Shown here: one piece after another, positions 54,839 to 63,156 of the stretch
Layout of the letters: each line of letters opens with the position of its first letter
How positions within the stretch are numbered: position 1 is the first letter of the stretch
Assembly: GCF_004770155.1 (NCBI RefSeq)
Contig: NZ_RQFA01000008.1
Span: 38,375-102,374 of the forward strand
Reading direction: 5' to 3'
Length of the DNA stretch: 64,000 nucleotides
Source: Leptospira gomenensis
Lineage (GTDB): Bacteria; Spirochaetota; Leptospiria; Leptospirales; Leptospiraceae
Made by a program: the position numbers and the translations under genes
Notes under the pieces: generated by a model
Databases searched by the model: none
What the model was told of the DNA's origin: nothing
What the model saw: the letters and a program-made list of their open reading frames with translations, nothing else

Positions 54839-55999
54839 TTAGTCCCTGGAACCCTTCCAGGTGACGTTCAAATTCAGAAAATAATTCGTGATCATCGCGG
54901 CGGAAATCGCGAGTAGATCGCAGATCAATTTGATCAGAATTCCGGAAGAATTCAATTCCGAAAGAAAAATTTTATGATATAAAAATTGAAACACGCTCAC
55001 TTGAATCGTTAAACCCAGAAGACTGACGAGATGAAATAGGATCAATCCTTGCGATAACTTAAAGCCCGAATAACGTTTTTCGTAAAACGTGAGATAGTTG
55101 TTGCATAGAAAATTCGAAAGAATGGAGATTTCTATTCCGAAAAGTACCGAAGTAGGAAACGGGTTTAAAAAACGAAACGGCATTTCCAATTCCGGAAATT
55201 CTAAAAATTCTCCGATCAATAACCCAGTCAAATTCACCAAAACTCCGAATGATCCTACGAGTGAATACAGTAAAAACGTGGGAGAAATTCGTTTGCCGAA
55301 ACGGAGGTCCAACACGGCCACGAGATAGTTTCGGATCACGGAACCGTCCAATTTCGTTTGTCCGTAACGTCTGTTTTGAAACGCGAACGGTATCTCCGAA
55401 ACCCTAGGTGGACGGGTGGGGCGACTTAGAAATTCGAGGAAAATCTTAAATCCGCGCGGATGAATTTTTTCTACCGTATTTTCGAAATGATTACGGGAAA
55501 TCGCGAAAAAGCCGCTCATCGGATCCGAGACGGGTAAAGGAAGAAGGGACTTCGCGAGTCGCGTCGCGATTACGCTGAAGAAACGGCGGGTCTTTGACCA
55601 ATTCGAAGTGGAACTTCCGTCGGAATATCGGGTCCCTACGGAAAGATCCGCTCGACCCGAAACGATCTCGTCGATCAATCGAGGTAAAATTCGCTCGTCG
55701 TGCTGGAGATCCGCATCCATGACCACGAAAACCTGTCCCTTCGCGAAACCCATCCCTGCGATCACCGCGGAAGAAAGACCCTGAGCGTCCATTCTACGGA
55801 GAACTTTTAGACCCGGATGTTTTTCTTTCAAGCCTTCCGCAATTTCCCAGGTGCGATCCGGACTATTGTCGTCCACAACGATGATTTCAAACGAATGTCC
55901 TTGCAGCGAGGATTCGATTCTCGGAAGCAGAATGGGCAAATTCTCTTTCTCGTTATACGTCGGTACGATGATAGAAATTAAGGGTAAGGAGGAGGTCAT
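54839..55999 (-). CDS. GT2 glycosyltransferase fused to a GtrA-like domain
   Basis: 386 residues. The N-terminal GT2 domain shows ISIIVPTYNEKENLPILLPR, IIVVDDNSPDRTWEI and VFVVMDADLQHDERILPRLI (DxD-type metal site), as in dolichyl-phosphate mannose synthases (DPM1). From about residue 240 there are four membrane segments (FLLYSLVGSFGVLVNLTGLL and so on, ending in LICDLLAISAAMITNYFLNL), a GtrA-like module that may flip or place the lipid-linked sugar. The product is probably polyprenyl-phosphate mannose or glucose for envelope glycans. First gene of the unit with DJ-1 and the sirtuin. Confidence 0.9.
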   Translation of the reverse strand: MTSSLPLISIIVPTYNEKENLPILLPRIESSLQGHSFEIIVVDDNSPDRTWEIAEGLKEKHPGLKVLRRMDAQGLSSAVIAGMGFAKGQVFVVMDADLQHDERILPRLIDEIVSGRADLSVGTRYSDGSSTSNWSKTRRFFSVIATRLAKSLLPLPVSDPMSGFFAISRNHFENTVEKIHPRGFKIFLEFLSRPTRPPRVSEIPFAFQNRRYGQTKLDGSVIRNYLVAVLDLRFGKRISPTFLLYSLVGSFGVLVNLTGLLIGEFLEFPELEMPFRFLNPFPTSVLFGIEISILSNFLCNNYLTFYEKRYSGFKLSQGLILFHLVSLLGLTIQVSVFQFLYHKIFLSELNSSGILIKLICDLLAISAAMITNYFLNLNVTWKGSRD

Positions 56000-56214
56000 T
56001 GATTCTCAAACGTATGAAACGCGATTTCTCTGTAAATTCATTCGATGTACACTTATTTATTGAAATTGGTTTCTTCCGAAAGAACAGGATCCCGGAACGC
56101 TTTTCTCAAAAATTACAAATTCCTGACATTTTCCATTTTGATTCGAAAAAGTTGAATGCAAAAATACGGTCCGTTTGCAAAAAACTTTTTTCGTAAATTT
56201 CAACCGATTGCGTT

Positions 56215-57333
56215 ATGGGATCTGTGATGGTATTCAAACGCAGAATCCATACGCGGACCGTTTCTCGATGGGTCGGATTTTTTGCCTTAATCGTTTTCAG
56301 CCAGATTTCCACCGGTCTGTTGTTACGAAACGAATTTCGAACCGGTCCGATTTCTCCCTTTTCGGGGAATAGGATCCGTTCTCCGTACTCGGATACGAAT
56401 TTGAAATGGTTGAAGACGGCCATACATCTCCATTCGGACAGGGACGGTTTTTCTCCCTTTCGCAGTCCGCCCGAAGAGATTCAAAACCGATATTCCGAAA
56501 AAGGATACGATCTGATCGGAATCACGGATTACTTAAAAATCAGCGGCGTCGATTCCGGATCAAAAACTTTTTTACCGGGTTATGAGTGGGGAAGGGATTT
56601 TAATAAAAAACATATTCTTGCGATCGGCGCGGATACGGTAACACCGGATTTTTTTCCGATGTATGCGGCACCCGGAAACATACAATGGACCGTCGATCGG
56701 ATGCAGAAGTCGGGTGCGTTCGTAGTGGTCGCACATCCCGCTTTGGAAGGATCGGTTCCGGAACACACGATCGAGAGGTTACGCGGAATCGACGCGATCG
56801 AAGTTTTTTCTCCGTATGGAATTTTTTTCGCCGAATGGATCCGTCTTCTGGATCGGGGGATTGCGGTGAACGCATTTTCCGGCGATGACCTTCATTATTT
56901 TCCAGGCGAATCGATCCGAGCGATGAAGCTGCCTTTGTACAAACGTATCTTTCACGAATTGACCTTTTCCGATCAAAACGAAGGTGAACCGTTCACGAGA
57001 TATATTCTCCTCAATTCGGATTCTTTGGGAACGAAGGACGTTGTGCGAAATCTCAAACAAGGAAATTACGTTTCCGTAATCAAGACGGCCGATTATCTCG
57101 AGGATCCGGGCGTGAACGAATTACGTTTGGACGGCGATCGAATCATTGCACGTTTTCCCGAGAAATTTTTAAAGCTGGAATTCATCGGTTCCCAAGGACG
57201 GATCCTCGCTTCGGAAACGGAATCTAAGTCGGCGTATTATCGGTTTACAAGAGAGGATTCTTTTGTGATCGTCAAAGTAATTTTTGCTTCTGGTTTGTTG
57301 TATTCCAACGCCTTTTTTAGAAAGGAATCGTAA
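56215..57333 (+). CDS. PHP-domain protein with N-terminal anchor
   Basis: 372 residues. A hydrophobic N-terminal segment (WVGFFALIVFSQISTGLLL) acts as signal or anchor. The PHP phosphoesterase site is seen as TAIHLHSDRDGFSP (first HxH), GYDLIGITDYLKI, VVAHPALEG and FSGDDLHYF (late Asp-x-His). PHP proteins hydrolyse phosphoesters; exported members are of unknown substrate. The start could be the ATG 56215 or, with GGGA 6 bp upstream, the ATG 56227. It stands alone; a long non-coding stretch follows. Confidence 0.8.
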   Translation: MGSVMVFKRRIHTRTVSRWVGFFALIVFSQISTGLLLRNEFRTGPISPFSGNRIRSPYSDTNLKWLKTAIHLHSDRDGFSPFRSPPEEIQNRYSEKGYDLIGITDYLKISGVDSGSKTFLPGYEWGRDFNKKHILAIGADTVTPDFFPMYAAPGNIQWTVDRMQKSGAFVVVAHPALEGSVPEHTIERLRGIDAIEVFSPYGIFFAEWIRLLDRGIAVNAFSGDDLHYFPGESIRAMKLPLYKRIFHELTFSDQNEGEPFTRYILLNSDSLGTKDVVRNLKQGNYVSVIKTADYLEDPGVNELRLDGDRIIARFPEKFLKLEFIGSQGRILASETESKSAYYRFTREDSFVIVKVIFASGLLYSNAFFRKES

Positions 57334-57533
57334 CTTGTAACCGAAATCGATCCGTCGTTTTCGTGTGAGGAAATTTCGGTGTGTTGTTTTTCCCGATCGT
57401 ATTCGATTTGTTTGTGGGGCGTTTTTTCGGTAGGAATTTCAATTCCGTCTTATTTTTGAAAAATATGGTGTATATACAACTTCCGATAATACATATTATG
57501 TCGCATTAAGGCGAAGAAAGTTGTAAACGTACC

Positions 57534-57595
57534 CATACATCCTTTACACATCGTACTCAATACAAGCCTTACACATCGCTCAATACATCCTTTAC
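57534..57595. repeat. Degenerate direct repeats, period about 27 bp
   Basis: ATACATCCTTTACA occurs twice, CTCAATACA twice and CTT(T)ACACATCG twice within 62 bp, so the block is a decayed tandem repeat of mixed units. Not a CRISPR: units are short, adjacent and without spacers. Confidence 0.6.
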
Positions 57596-57974
57596 AAAAA
57601 GAAACGTAAACATGTATCCCACGTTCAATGAATTGGCATGTGATTCTTATCTTGCAACGTACGACACTTTTCCGGTGAAAGAAATCTTTGATTTGTGTAG
57701 TTTCTATCTTATTGCTTACGCAACAGTAAACTCAGTTTGCTCGTAAACGAACTTCCCGTGAAATAAACGAAGATTACCGGAGGAAGGATCGTTCCGCTAT
57801 TTCTTTCCTTAACAAAAGAAAAAAAGCTCCGCTGAAAATACTGAAAAATAAAGACGTTGCGTGTGTTTTCCATAATTCCAACGGAAAACACGCGTTCTTA
57901 GAACCCCACTTTGATTCTAAACCGTTATCGGGAGCACCGGAAAGAAACGAATTCAGGAATCAGTAAAATAGGAT

Positions 57975-58008
57975 TTCTGGAAAGGTTCTGGCGACGCTCC
58001 TTCCAGAA
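57975..58008. other. Hairpin (10-bp stem with one bulge)
   Basis: TTCTGGAAAGG (57975-57985) pairs with CCTTCCAGAA (57999-58008) with a single bulged A and a 13-nt loop. No clear T run on either side. May be part of an unannotated RNA. Confidence 0.45.
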
Positions 58009-58138
58009 TAAAAATCTAGGTAAGTAATCTTTTCCTTTCAGGGAAGTTTCTTAGAGGGTGTGGACTGGGAAAAAGGAATTTTTTTCTATCGCCGAATGAG
58101 GGATCCGGTTTAGAAGAAAAGGACGCGAGACTTGCGAA

Positions 58139-58167
58139 AAAGGCCCCGGATTTTTTTCGGAGCCTTT
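58139..58167 (-). terminator. Intrinsic terminator after the small secreted gene
   Basis: AAAGGC / GCCTTT stem extended by an inner imperfect stem, followed on the minus strand by TTTTT; 26 bp after the stop of the gene at 58193. Confidence 0.7.
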
Positions 58168-58192
58168 CCCATTTTGTTATCGATCGAATCCT

Positions 58193-58477
58193 TTAGTAAT
58201 ATTGACCTAAAGTGATCGTTACGATGGTTTTGTTGTTATCTTTTTTGTTGATACATTCGCATTTGATCCTTGCGGATTGACTGTAATATCCTTGGTGCGC
58301 CGAAAATCCGGGCGCCGCCTTACAGCTCTTATACAGTCCTTCATTCACCAAACGCCCGCAAGCCTCTTGAATCGCGGCTTCTGCGTCGCTCATTTGTGAA
58401 AAAACTTTCCCAGGGGTCAATAGTCCCGCCAGAATCAAGGTGAAAAATGCTGCGGTCTGAAACCATTTTTGAATCAC
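58193..58477 (-). CDS. Small secreted Cys-containing protein
   Basis: 94 residues. GTG start with AGAGGAA about 7 bp upstream. Signal peptide FQTAAFFTLILAGLLTPGKVFS, then a mature domain with four cysteines (EACGRLV, KSCKAAPG, IKCECIN), probably two disulfides. Ends with TIVTITLGQYY. Family not recognised. Has its own terminator and diverges from the LysM-FecR gene, so it is a single-gene unit. Confidence 0.72.
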   Translation of the reverse strand: MIQKWFQTAAFFTLILAGLLTPGKVFSQMSDAEAAIQEACGRLVNEGLYKSCKAAPGFSAHQGYYSQSARIKCECINKKDNNKTIVTITLGQYY

Positions 58478-58606
58478 GGAATTTCCTCTCTTTGAACTGA
58501 AAATAGATAAATCACTCGTCTAAAAATTCAAGTTATAATTCAATGAAATCGTCGAATGGATGGCAAATTTCGACGAAAATTCCCGATCAACGATAGGATC
58601 CAAACA

Positions 58607-59437
58607 ATGAATCTGCAAAAAATCTCCGTTTCGGTTTTATTTCTTTGTATTATGATTCGTATGTCTCCGATTTTTGCCCAGGCAACGGAAGATAAAACCT
58701 TAGAGGAATACAGGGTGAAAAAAAACGATTCTTTGACGAAGATCGCCAAAGAAGTATTAAACGACCCTGGAAAGTGGAAAGAGTTTTTAAAATACAATCG
58801 GATTCAGAATCCTTCCTTGATCAAGGAAGGAATGGTTCTCAAAGTGCCGGTTCATCTTCGTAAAATCGTGGAATCGGAGACTCCTCCTTTGGCGGCTTTA
58901 GAATTATACCACGGCGTCGTTGAATATTCTAAACGAGTTTCAAACGGAAATTCTCCCGTTTGGAACTCCGTTAACCGAAATCAGCTTCTCCGCGAAGGAG
59001 AACGTTTAAAAACGGGGCCTAAATCAAGCGCGTCCCTGTATTTCTTAGAAAACGAAGCGAGGATCAAACTTTTTGAAACGTCCAGCTTTCGAGTTTCGAA
59101 AAAGGAATCCCCGGAGCTTTTTTTGGAAGAAGGACAAATCCAGGCGAATGTAAAACCGGGAATTCTGAAAAACGCGAAAAAGGCCGTTTCTAAATTAGTC
59201 ATTCAAACCCCGGTTGCGGTCGTAGGAGTTCGGGGAACTCAATTTTACGTAAACAACACCTTCGATCAAAGAACCGACGTAGGTTGTTTTGAAGGAACCG
59301 TAAACGTCTCCGCTTCCGGCAAGGAAGTGGACGTAAAGGCCGGCTTCGGCACTTACGTGGAAAAGGGCAAACCCCCGGTGGAGCCCTTTCCGATTCCTGG
59401 AAAAATTCAAATCGATCAGGAAGGCATCGCTCCGTGA
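58607..59437 (+). CDS. LysM-FecR domain exported protein
   Basis: 276 residues from the ATG at 58607 (AGGATC 9 bp upstream); the frame runs further back without a signal. Signal peptide near MNLQKISVSVLFLCIMI. LysM peptidoglycan-binding domain: EYRVKKNDSLTKIAKEVLND, then a KVPVHLRK end. FecR-type domain follows with TPVAVVGVRGTQFYVN, the same GVRGT hallmark as in the LipL45-like protein. Likely a periplasmic protein that holds to peptidoglycan. It overlaps the next gene (GTGA), so the two are coupled. Confidence 0.85.
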   Translation: MNLQKISVSVLFLCIMIRMSPIFAQATEDKTLEEYRVKKNDSLTKIAKEVLNDPGKWKEFLKYNRIQNPSLIKEGMVLKVPVHLRKIVESETPPLAALELYHGVVEYSKRVSNGNSPVWNSVNRNQLLREGERLKTGPKSSASLYFLENEARIKLFETSSFRVSKKESPELFLEEGQIQANVKPGILKNAKKAVSKLVIQTPVAVVGVRGTQFYVNNTFDQRTDVGCFEGTVNVSASGKEVDVKAGFGTYVEKGKPPVEPFPIPGKIQIDQEGIAP

Positions 59438-60594
59438 AATCGAATTTGTTCTTCGTATTTTTGGCGGGATTTCTTTTTTTCCTTTCTCGAACTTCCTTCT
59501 CTCAAGAACCGAAAGAGTTGCGGTTGAATTGGAAAGCGGATTCCGCTTCGGAATCGTATCGTGTTGAACTTTCGGATCGTTCGGATTTCAGGGAAGTGCT
59601 TCGTACGTTTACGGTTCGGGAGCATACGGTCCGATTTTTTCCGGAAAAAAACGAACGATTTATACGGATCATCGGAATCGGAAAACAGAATTCCAGAGGA
59701 GAACCGTCGGAGCCGATCTCTTTGGATTTTCTAAAACCGTTTGTTCGTCCGGAACGAAAATCCGCTTCCAACGATACCGCCATCATCCTTTCCCCGGCAA
59801 AAAAAGAACGGATCGTGTTAGACAATCCCAGTGTCGGACAAAACGGAATCCGCGTTTTTTTTCGAGTGAATGAAGGGGAATGGAGGGAATACCGAGATAC
59901 GATCTACGGACTGCAAGAGGGAAAAAACAAAGTCGAGTTCTATTCCGAAACCGCGTCGGGCGTAAAAGAAACCGTACGTTTTATGGAAGTCGTGCAGGAC
60001 ACGATGCGACCCCAAATCCGAGCGCGCATCGGAAAAGGCATCCGTTTGGAATCGGTTCCGATCACTCGTAAGGATCAATTTCTGATCCTCGAAATTTCCG
60101 ATCCCGTATCCGGAGTTTTAGAAACCGAATTTTATTTTTTGCAGAACGGCAAAAAGATTCCGATTCAACCTTCCTTCCGCGAGAAGGACGAATATCAATT
60201 TTCGATTCCCGATTTTTTAGAAGACGGAAGTTTTGCGATTCAAGTCTGGGCAAAGGACCAAGCGGGCAACTTCGGAGAGGAGACGTTTTTCGGAATTTTG
60301 GATTCTTCTGCTCCGCTTTGTCGAATCACACCTCGACCGGAAAAGGAACGTCTTTTGCCGCTTCATTCCGAGGTGCGAATTCAGTGTGAAGATTCCATTT
60401 CCGGAATCAAATCTATAGACGTTCGTCGAAACGGGGAAGAATTCCGTCCTTACGCGGAAGGTTTGATTTTGGAACCGGGAAACCATCGGTTGGAATTTAG
60501 AGTCACGGACGTCGTCGGAAATGTTTCGTCGTTTTCCGCCGAGTTCAACGTGCTCCTTCCTACTTTGGAATCTAAGATACGGGTTCGTCCTTAG
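59434..60594 (+). CDS. Exported Ig-like-repeat protein, OmpL47-like
   Basis: 386 residues, GTG start overlapping the previous stop. Signal peptide [18 protein letters not shown] to about residue 23. The mature part is a series of Ig-like units: near residue 145 [20 protein letters not shown] with [14 protein letters not shown]; near 215 [19 protein letters not shown]; near 310 [20 protein letters not shown], each ending with a LxxGxHxLxFRVTDxxGN-type strand. This resembles the Ig-like units of Leptospira OmpL47 and Bacteroidetes proteins. Probably surface or periplasmic binding. Its 3' end overlaps the convergent chemoreceptor gene by 23 bp. Confidence 0.78.
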   Translation: MKSNLFFVFLAGFLFFLSRTSFSQEPKELRLNWKADSASESYRVELSDRSDFREVLRTFTVREHTVRFFPEKNERFIRIIGIGKQNSRGEPSEPISLDFLKPFVRPERKSASNDTAIILSPAKKERIVLDNPSVGQNGIRVFFRVNEGEWREYRDTIYGLQEGKNKVEFYSETASGVKETVRFMEVVQDTMRPQIRARIGKGIRLESVPITRKDQFLILEISDPVSGVLETEFYFLQNGKKIPIQPSFREKDEYQFSIPDFLEDGSFAIQVWAKDQAGNFGEETFFGILDSSAPLCRITPRPEKERLLPLHSEVRIQCEDSISGIKSIDVRRNGEEFRPYAEGLILEPGNHRLEFRVTDVVGNVSSFSAEFNVLLPTLESKIRVRP

Positions 60595-62194
60595 TTTTTG
60601 AGTCGATCGATTCTACGCTGAGAATTCGGAGCTCGGAAGCCTGGGTTTTGATTTTTGTGATTTCCTCTTGGAGTTTGCCGGATTCGTCGCTGATCGCGTT
60701 GATTTCGGATCCGAGATGTCCCATCGTTTGAACCATCTCTTGTTGGCCGAACATCTGCTCTTTCGTGGAGCCTAAAATTTCTCCCGAAACGGTTTTGATT
60801 CGATCCACTTCGGATACGAATTTTTGAACGATCGTCATCTGTTCCAGATAAAAACGGTTCATCGTGTCAATCCTTTGGACCGTCTCCAGAATTTTGAGTT
60901 TTTGATTTTCGGTCAAATCCCCCGTTTCCGTGGAAGCGATTCGCGCCTCCTCAATAAATTTGCGCGATTGATTTACGATGTCCGAAATCGACTTTGCGTT
61001 TCCGGAAGTAAATTCCGCGAGTTTACTCACCTCGTTGGCGACGACCGCAAACCCCCTCCCCGCCGCTCCCGCTCGAGCCGCTTCGATAGAAGCGTTGAGC
61101 GCCAGAAGATTGGTTTTATCCGCGATCTCGCTCATAATCCGGTTGATTTCGTCCACTCGGTTGAACGAATTTTGTATATCTACTAAATATGATTTCGTTT
61201 TTTCGGCCGCGATCGTAACGTTTTCCATATCTTCTTTATTTTCTTTTGCAAAAACGGCCAGCGCTTCGCTCAAGGAAGAACTGTTGTGCAGAATTTCCCC
61301 GAGTTGATCCGAACTTTCGGCCAATTGTAAGAGACTGGCGTTTTGTGTTTCGATCGAATGCGCCGTGTTGGAGGAAGACGCGGAAAGTTCTTCCAGAACC
61401 GCGTTGACTTCCTCCAAAGCGGCTGCTTGCGATTCCATCTTTTGTCCGATTCGATCGATGTATTCCGCAAATTTACGGATCGAGCTTTCCAATTTTTCGG
61501 CCGAATCCCCTAAACTTCTTCTGTCCTCCGTCAACTTATGAAGAAGCGTCTGGGAGTCTTCGTAGAGTCGGGTGCCTTCCGCGGAAAGTTTATCAAACAA
61601 AGTCATCAATTGAAAAATGATCACGCTCGCCGTAAAAACGAACATAACCTTGATCACTTGAACCGAAAAAATCAGGTGACCCGGAACCTTTCCCAACTCC
61701 GGATCCTCCGTCAAAACCATTCCGCCTTTCCAGGCTACGAAGATGGCCGCGATGACGCCTAACGCAGCCAAAACGCCTACCCAGAGTACGAACCGTCTTT
61801 CACCCAAAAACGAGGAATAAATCATGATGTAAAAATAAATCGAGAAGATCAGTACGTTGGCGAGAATTGCGGAGGAAACTTTCGGCTCGATCGAACAATC
61901 CGCCATCAAAGTAAACGATAGGATATTGATGTCCAAAAGAATCAGCGTTTTTTGAAATCGTACCCCTACTTTTCCGGTGCGATGAAGTATGAATTCCAAA
62001 AGACAATAAGAAGCCATCAGCGCCGTCCCGACGACGTGCGCGATCACCTGAGTCGGGTGATTGGTTTTAGAAACGCTCAAAAGCGTCAAGGAGAAGAGGA
62101 TCACCAATCCCAAACGGATCCGATTGATAACGACGGCCCCGTCCTTCCAAATTTGATAGATCGAAGATTTTTGGGTTTGCGAGGTGTTCCCCAT
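60572..62194 (-). CDS. Methyl-accepting chemotaxis protein
   Basis: 540 residues, AAGGAG 6 bp before the ATG. Six membrane segments in the first about 210 residues rather than a large periplasmic sensor, so it probably senses membrane or cytoplasmic signals. A coiled coil follows with the receptor hairpin tip: [20 protein letters not shown], then [20 protein letters not shown] and [15 protein letters not shown], which bind CheA/CheW. Methylation sites are not identified. It transmits to the flagellar motor; other che genes are not in this window. Confidence 0.95.
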   Translation of the reverse strand: MGNTSQTQKSSIYQIWKDGAVVINRIRLGLVILFSLTLLSVSKTNHPTQVIAHVVGTALMASYCLLEFILHRTGKVGVRFQKTLILLDINILSFTLMADCSIEPKVSSAILANVLIFSIYFYIMIYSSFLGERRFVLWVGVLAALGVIAAIFVAWKGGMVLTEDPELGKVPGHLIFSVQVIKVMFVFTASVIIFQLMTLFDKLSAEGTRLYEDSQTLLHKLTEDRRSLGDSAEKLESSIRKFAEYIDRIGQKMESQAAALEEVNAVLEELSASSSNTAHSIETQNASLLQLAESSDQLGEILHNSSSLSEALAVFAKENKEDMENVTIAAEKTKSYLVDIQNSFNRVDEINRIMSEIADKTNLLALNASIEAARAGAAGRGFAVVANEVSKLAEFTSGNAKSISDIVNQSRKFIEEARIASTETGDLTENQKLKILETVQRIDTMNRFYLEQMTIVQKFVSEVDRIKTVSGEILGSTKEQMFGQQEMVQTMGHLGSEINAISDESGKLQEEITKIKTQASELRILSVESIDSKTKDEPVS

Positions 62195-62532
62195 AGGATT
62201 CTCCTTGAGAGGTTCATTTTAGGAGCGGATCGTAAAAAGAAAAGCAAAAACTTCGAAAGGAGAAACGGAACACAAAGCGATCTCCCGAACTGATCAAATT
62301 ATAAGGATGTAATATTCGTAGAAACGTAAAAACCGCGTAACGTTCGTTTTTACGTCGGCTCTGTCGTAGCTCGTAATGCAAGACGTTCTTCTTCGCACGT
62401 CCCGTTTTGAGATTTTGTCGGAGTTCTGGGTTCGGATGCGCGACTTCTCCGAAGGAGAACTCCTGATTCCCGGAAATTTTATAGGGAGAATTTCGTCTTT
62501 CGATTCCCCGGTCGGAGAAAGTTCGCCGAAAC
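62195..62532. other. Gap between two minus-strand genes
   Basis: 338 bp, no supported gene. CGTAAAAA (62325-62332) / TTTTTACG (62347-62354) is a perfect 8-bp hairpin that may terminate the gene at 62533 on the minus strand. The chemoreceptor promoter should also be here. Confidence 0.5.
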
Positions 62533-63156
62533 TTACGGAAATACGAGCCCGGAAATCAATCGATGGAACTCCTCTTTTTCCTGTTCGAATTTGTTCTCCA
62601 GGGTGTAGGTGGTGAATTGGATCGAACCTTTGGAGCCGCTGGTTACAAAACTATAAAAGATGAATTTCATTCCGCTGAAAAGAGCGGTGTAGGTTACCAA
62701 TTTTCCGGATTTGCCGTTTACTTTGCAATCAGCGGTTTCTAGAAGACTTGCGTTCGGATCGACTTGACGGGCGTTGACGACTAGAAGTTCCGCGAAGGAT
62801 TCCATCGGAATTTCCAGGCCTTCGTAGATTATCATCGAGTATCCGGTTCTTTTTTTATTTTCGAACTCGAATTCCGCGACCTTATTTGCCGGTTTTGGGG
62901 CTCGGTTCCATTTTTTGGAATCGAACCATACGCTGAACTCGCCGGATTCGCTCTTTAGCTCGGTATCCTGTTCTTGGGATTTGGTCAACACGACGGTCGC
63001 CGTTTTTGCGGATTTGGTTTCGGACGATTCCGGAACGTATTTCCACGTGAAGTCCGGATTTAGGATTACTTTTTTACCGCTTTTAGTGGTTGCTTCTTCC
63101 GGGTTGGCTGATTGGAGGATACACAAAAATGAGGCTATATAGAGAAATCTTTTCAT
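62533..63156 (-). CDS. Secreted hypothetical protein
   Basis: 207 residues. TGGAG about 7 bp before the ATG. Signal peptide MKRFLYIASFLCILQSANP, then TTKSGKKVILNPDFTWKYVP, a short motif that recurs in small bacterial DUF3157-like proteins (the GKKVxLxxDxTWxY pattern), a linker and a C-terminal domain with strand-rich NKKRTGYSMIIYEGLEIPME and YTALFSGMKFIFYSFVTSGS (PsbP-like). Function unknown. Single-gene unit. Confidence 0.75.
   Translation of the reverse strand: MKRFLYIASFLCILQSANPEEATTKSGKKVILNPDFTWKYVPESSETKSAKTATVVLTKSQEQDTELKSESGEFSVWFDSKKWNRAPKPANKVAEFEFENKKRTGYSMIIYEGLEIPMESFAELLVVNARQVDPNASLLETADCKVNGKSGKLVTYTALFSGMKFIFYSFVTSGSKGSIQFTTYTLENKFEQEKEEFHRLISGLVFP

Larger units (their letters stand above)
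57334..58192. other. 859-bp gap with degenerate repeats and a hairpin, no confident gene
   Basis: The first 150 bp hold nothing clear. At about 57534-57595 partial repeats of ATACATCCTTTACA and CTCAATACA and CTTACACATCG alternate with a period near 27 bp. A 10-bp hairpin with one bulge lies at 57975-58008. A short minus-strand frame (57709-57891) lacks a good start and is not annotated. At the right end is the terminator for the gene at 58193. Confidence 0.6.

Noticed and set aside
57534..57595. CRISPR array
   Set aside because: Units are short, contiguous and degenerate with no spacers, and no cas gene is in the window.
57709..57891. Possible 60-residue minus-strand gene in the 57-58 kb gap
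   Set aside because: No ribosome site, no signal peptide, Phe-rich composition; kept only as a remark in the gap entry.
62376..62615. Possible 79-residue plus-strand gene before the secreted protein gene
   Set aside because: No ribosome site and it overlaps the end of a gene with a clear signal peptide.
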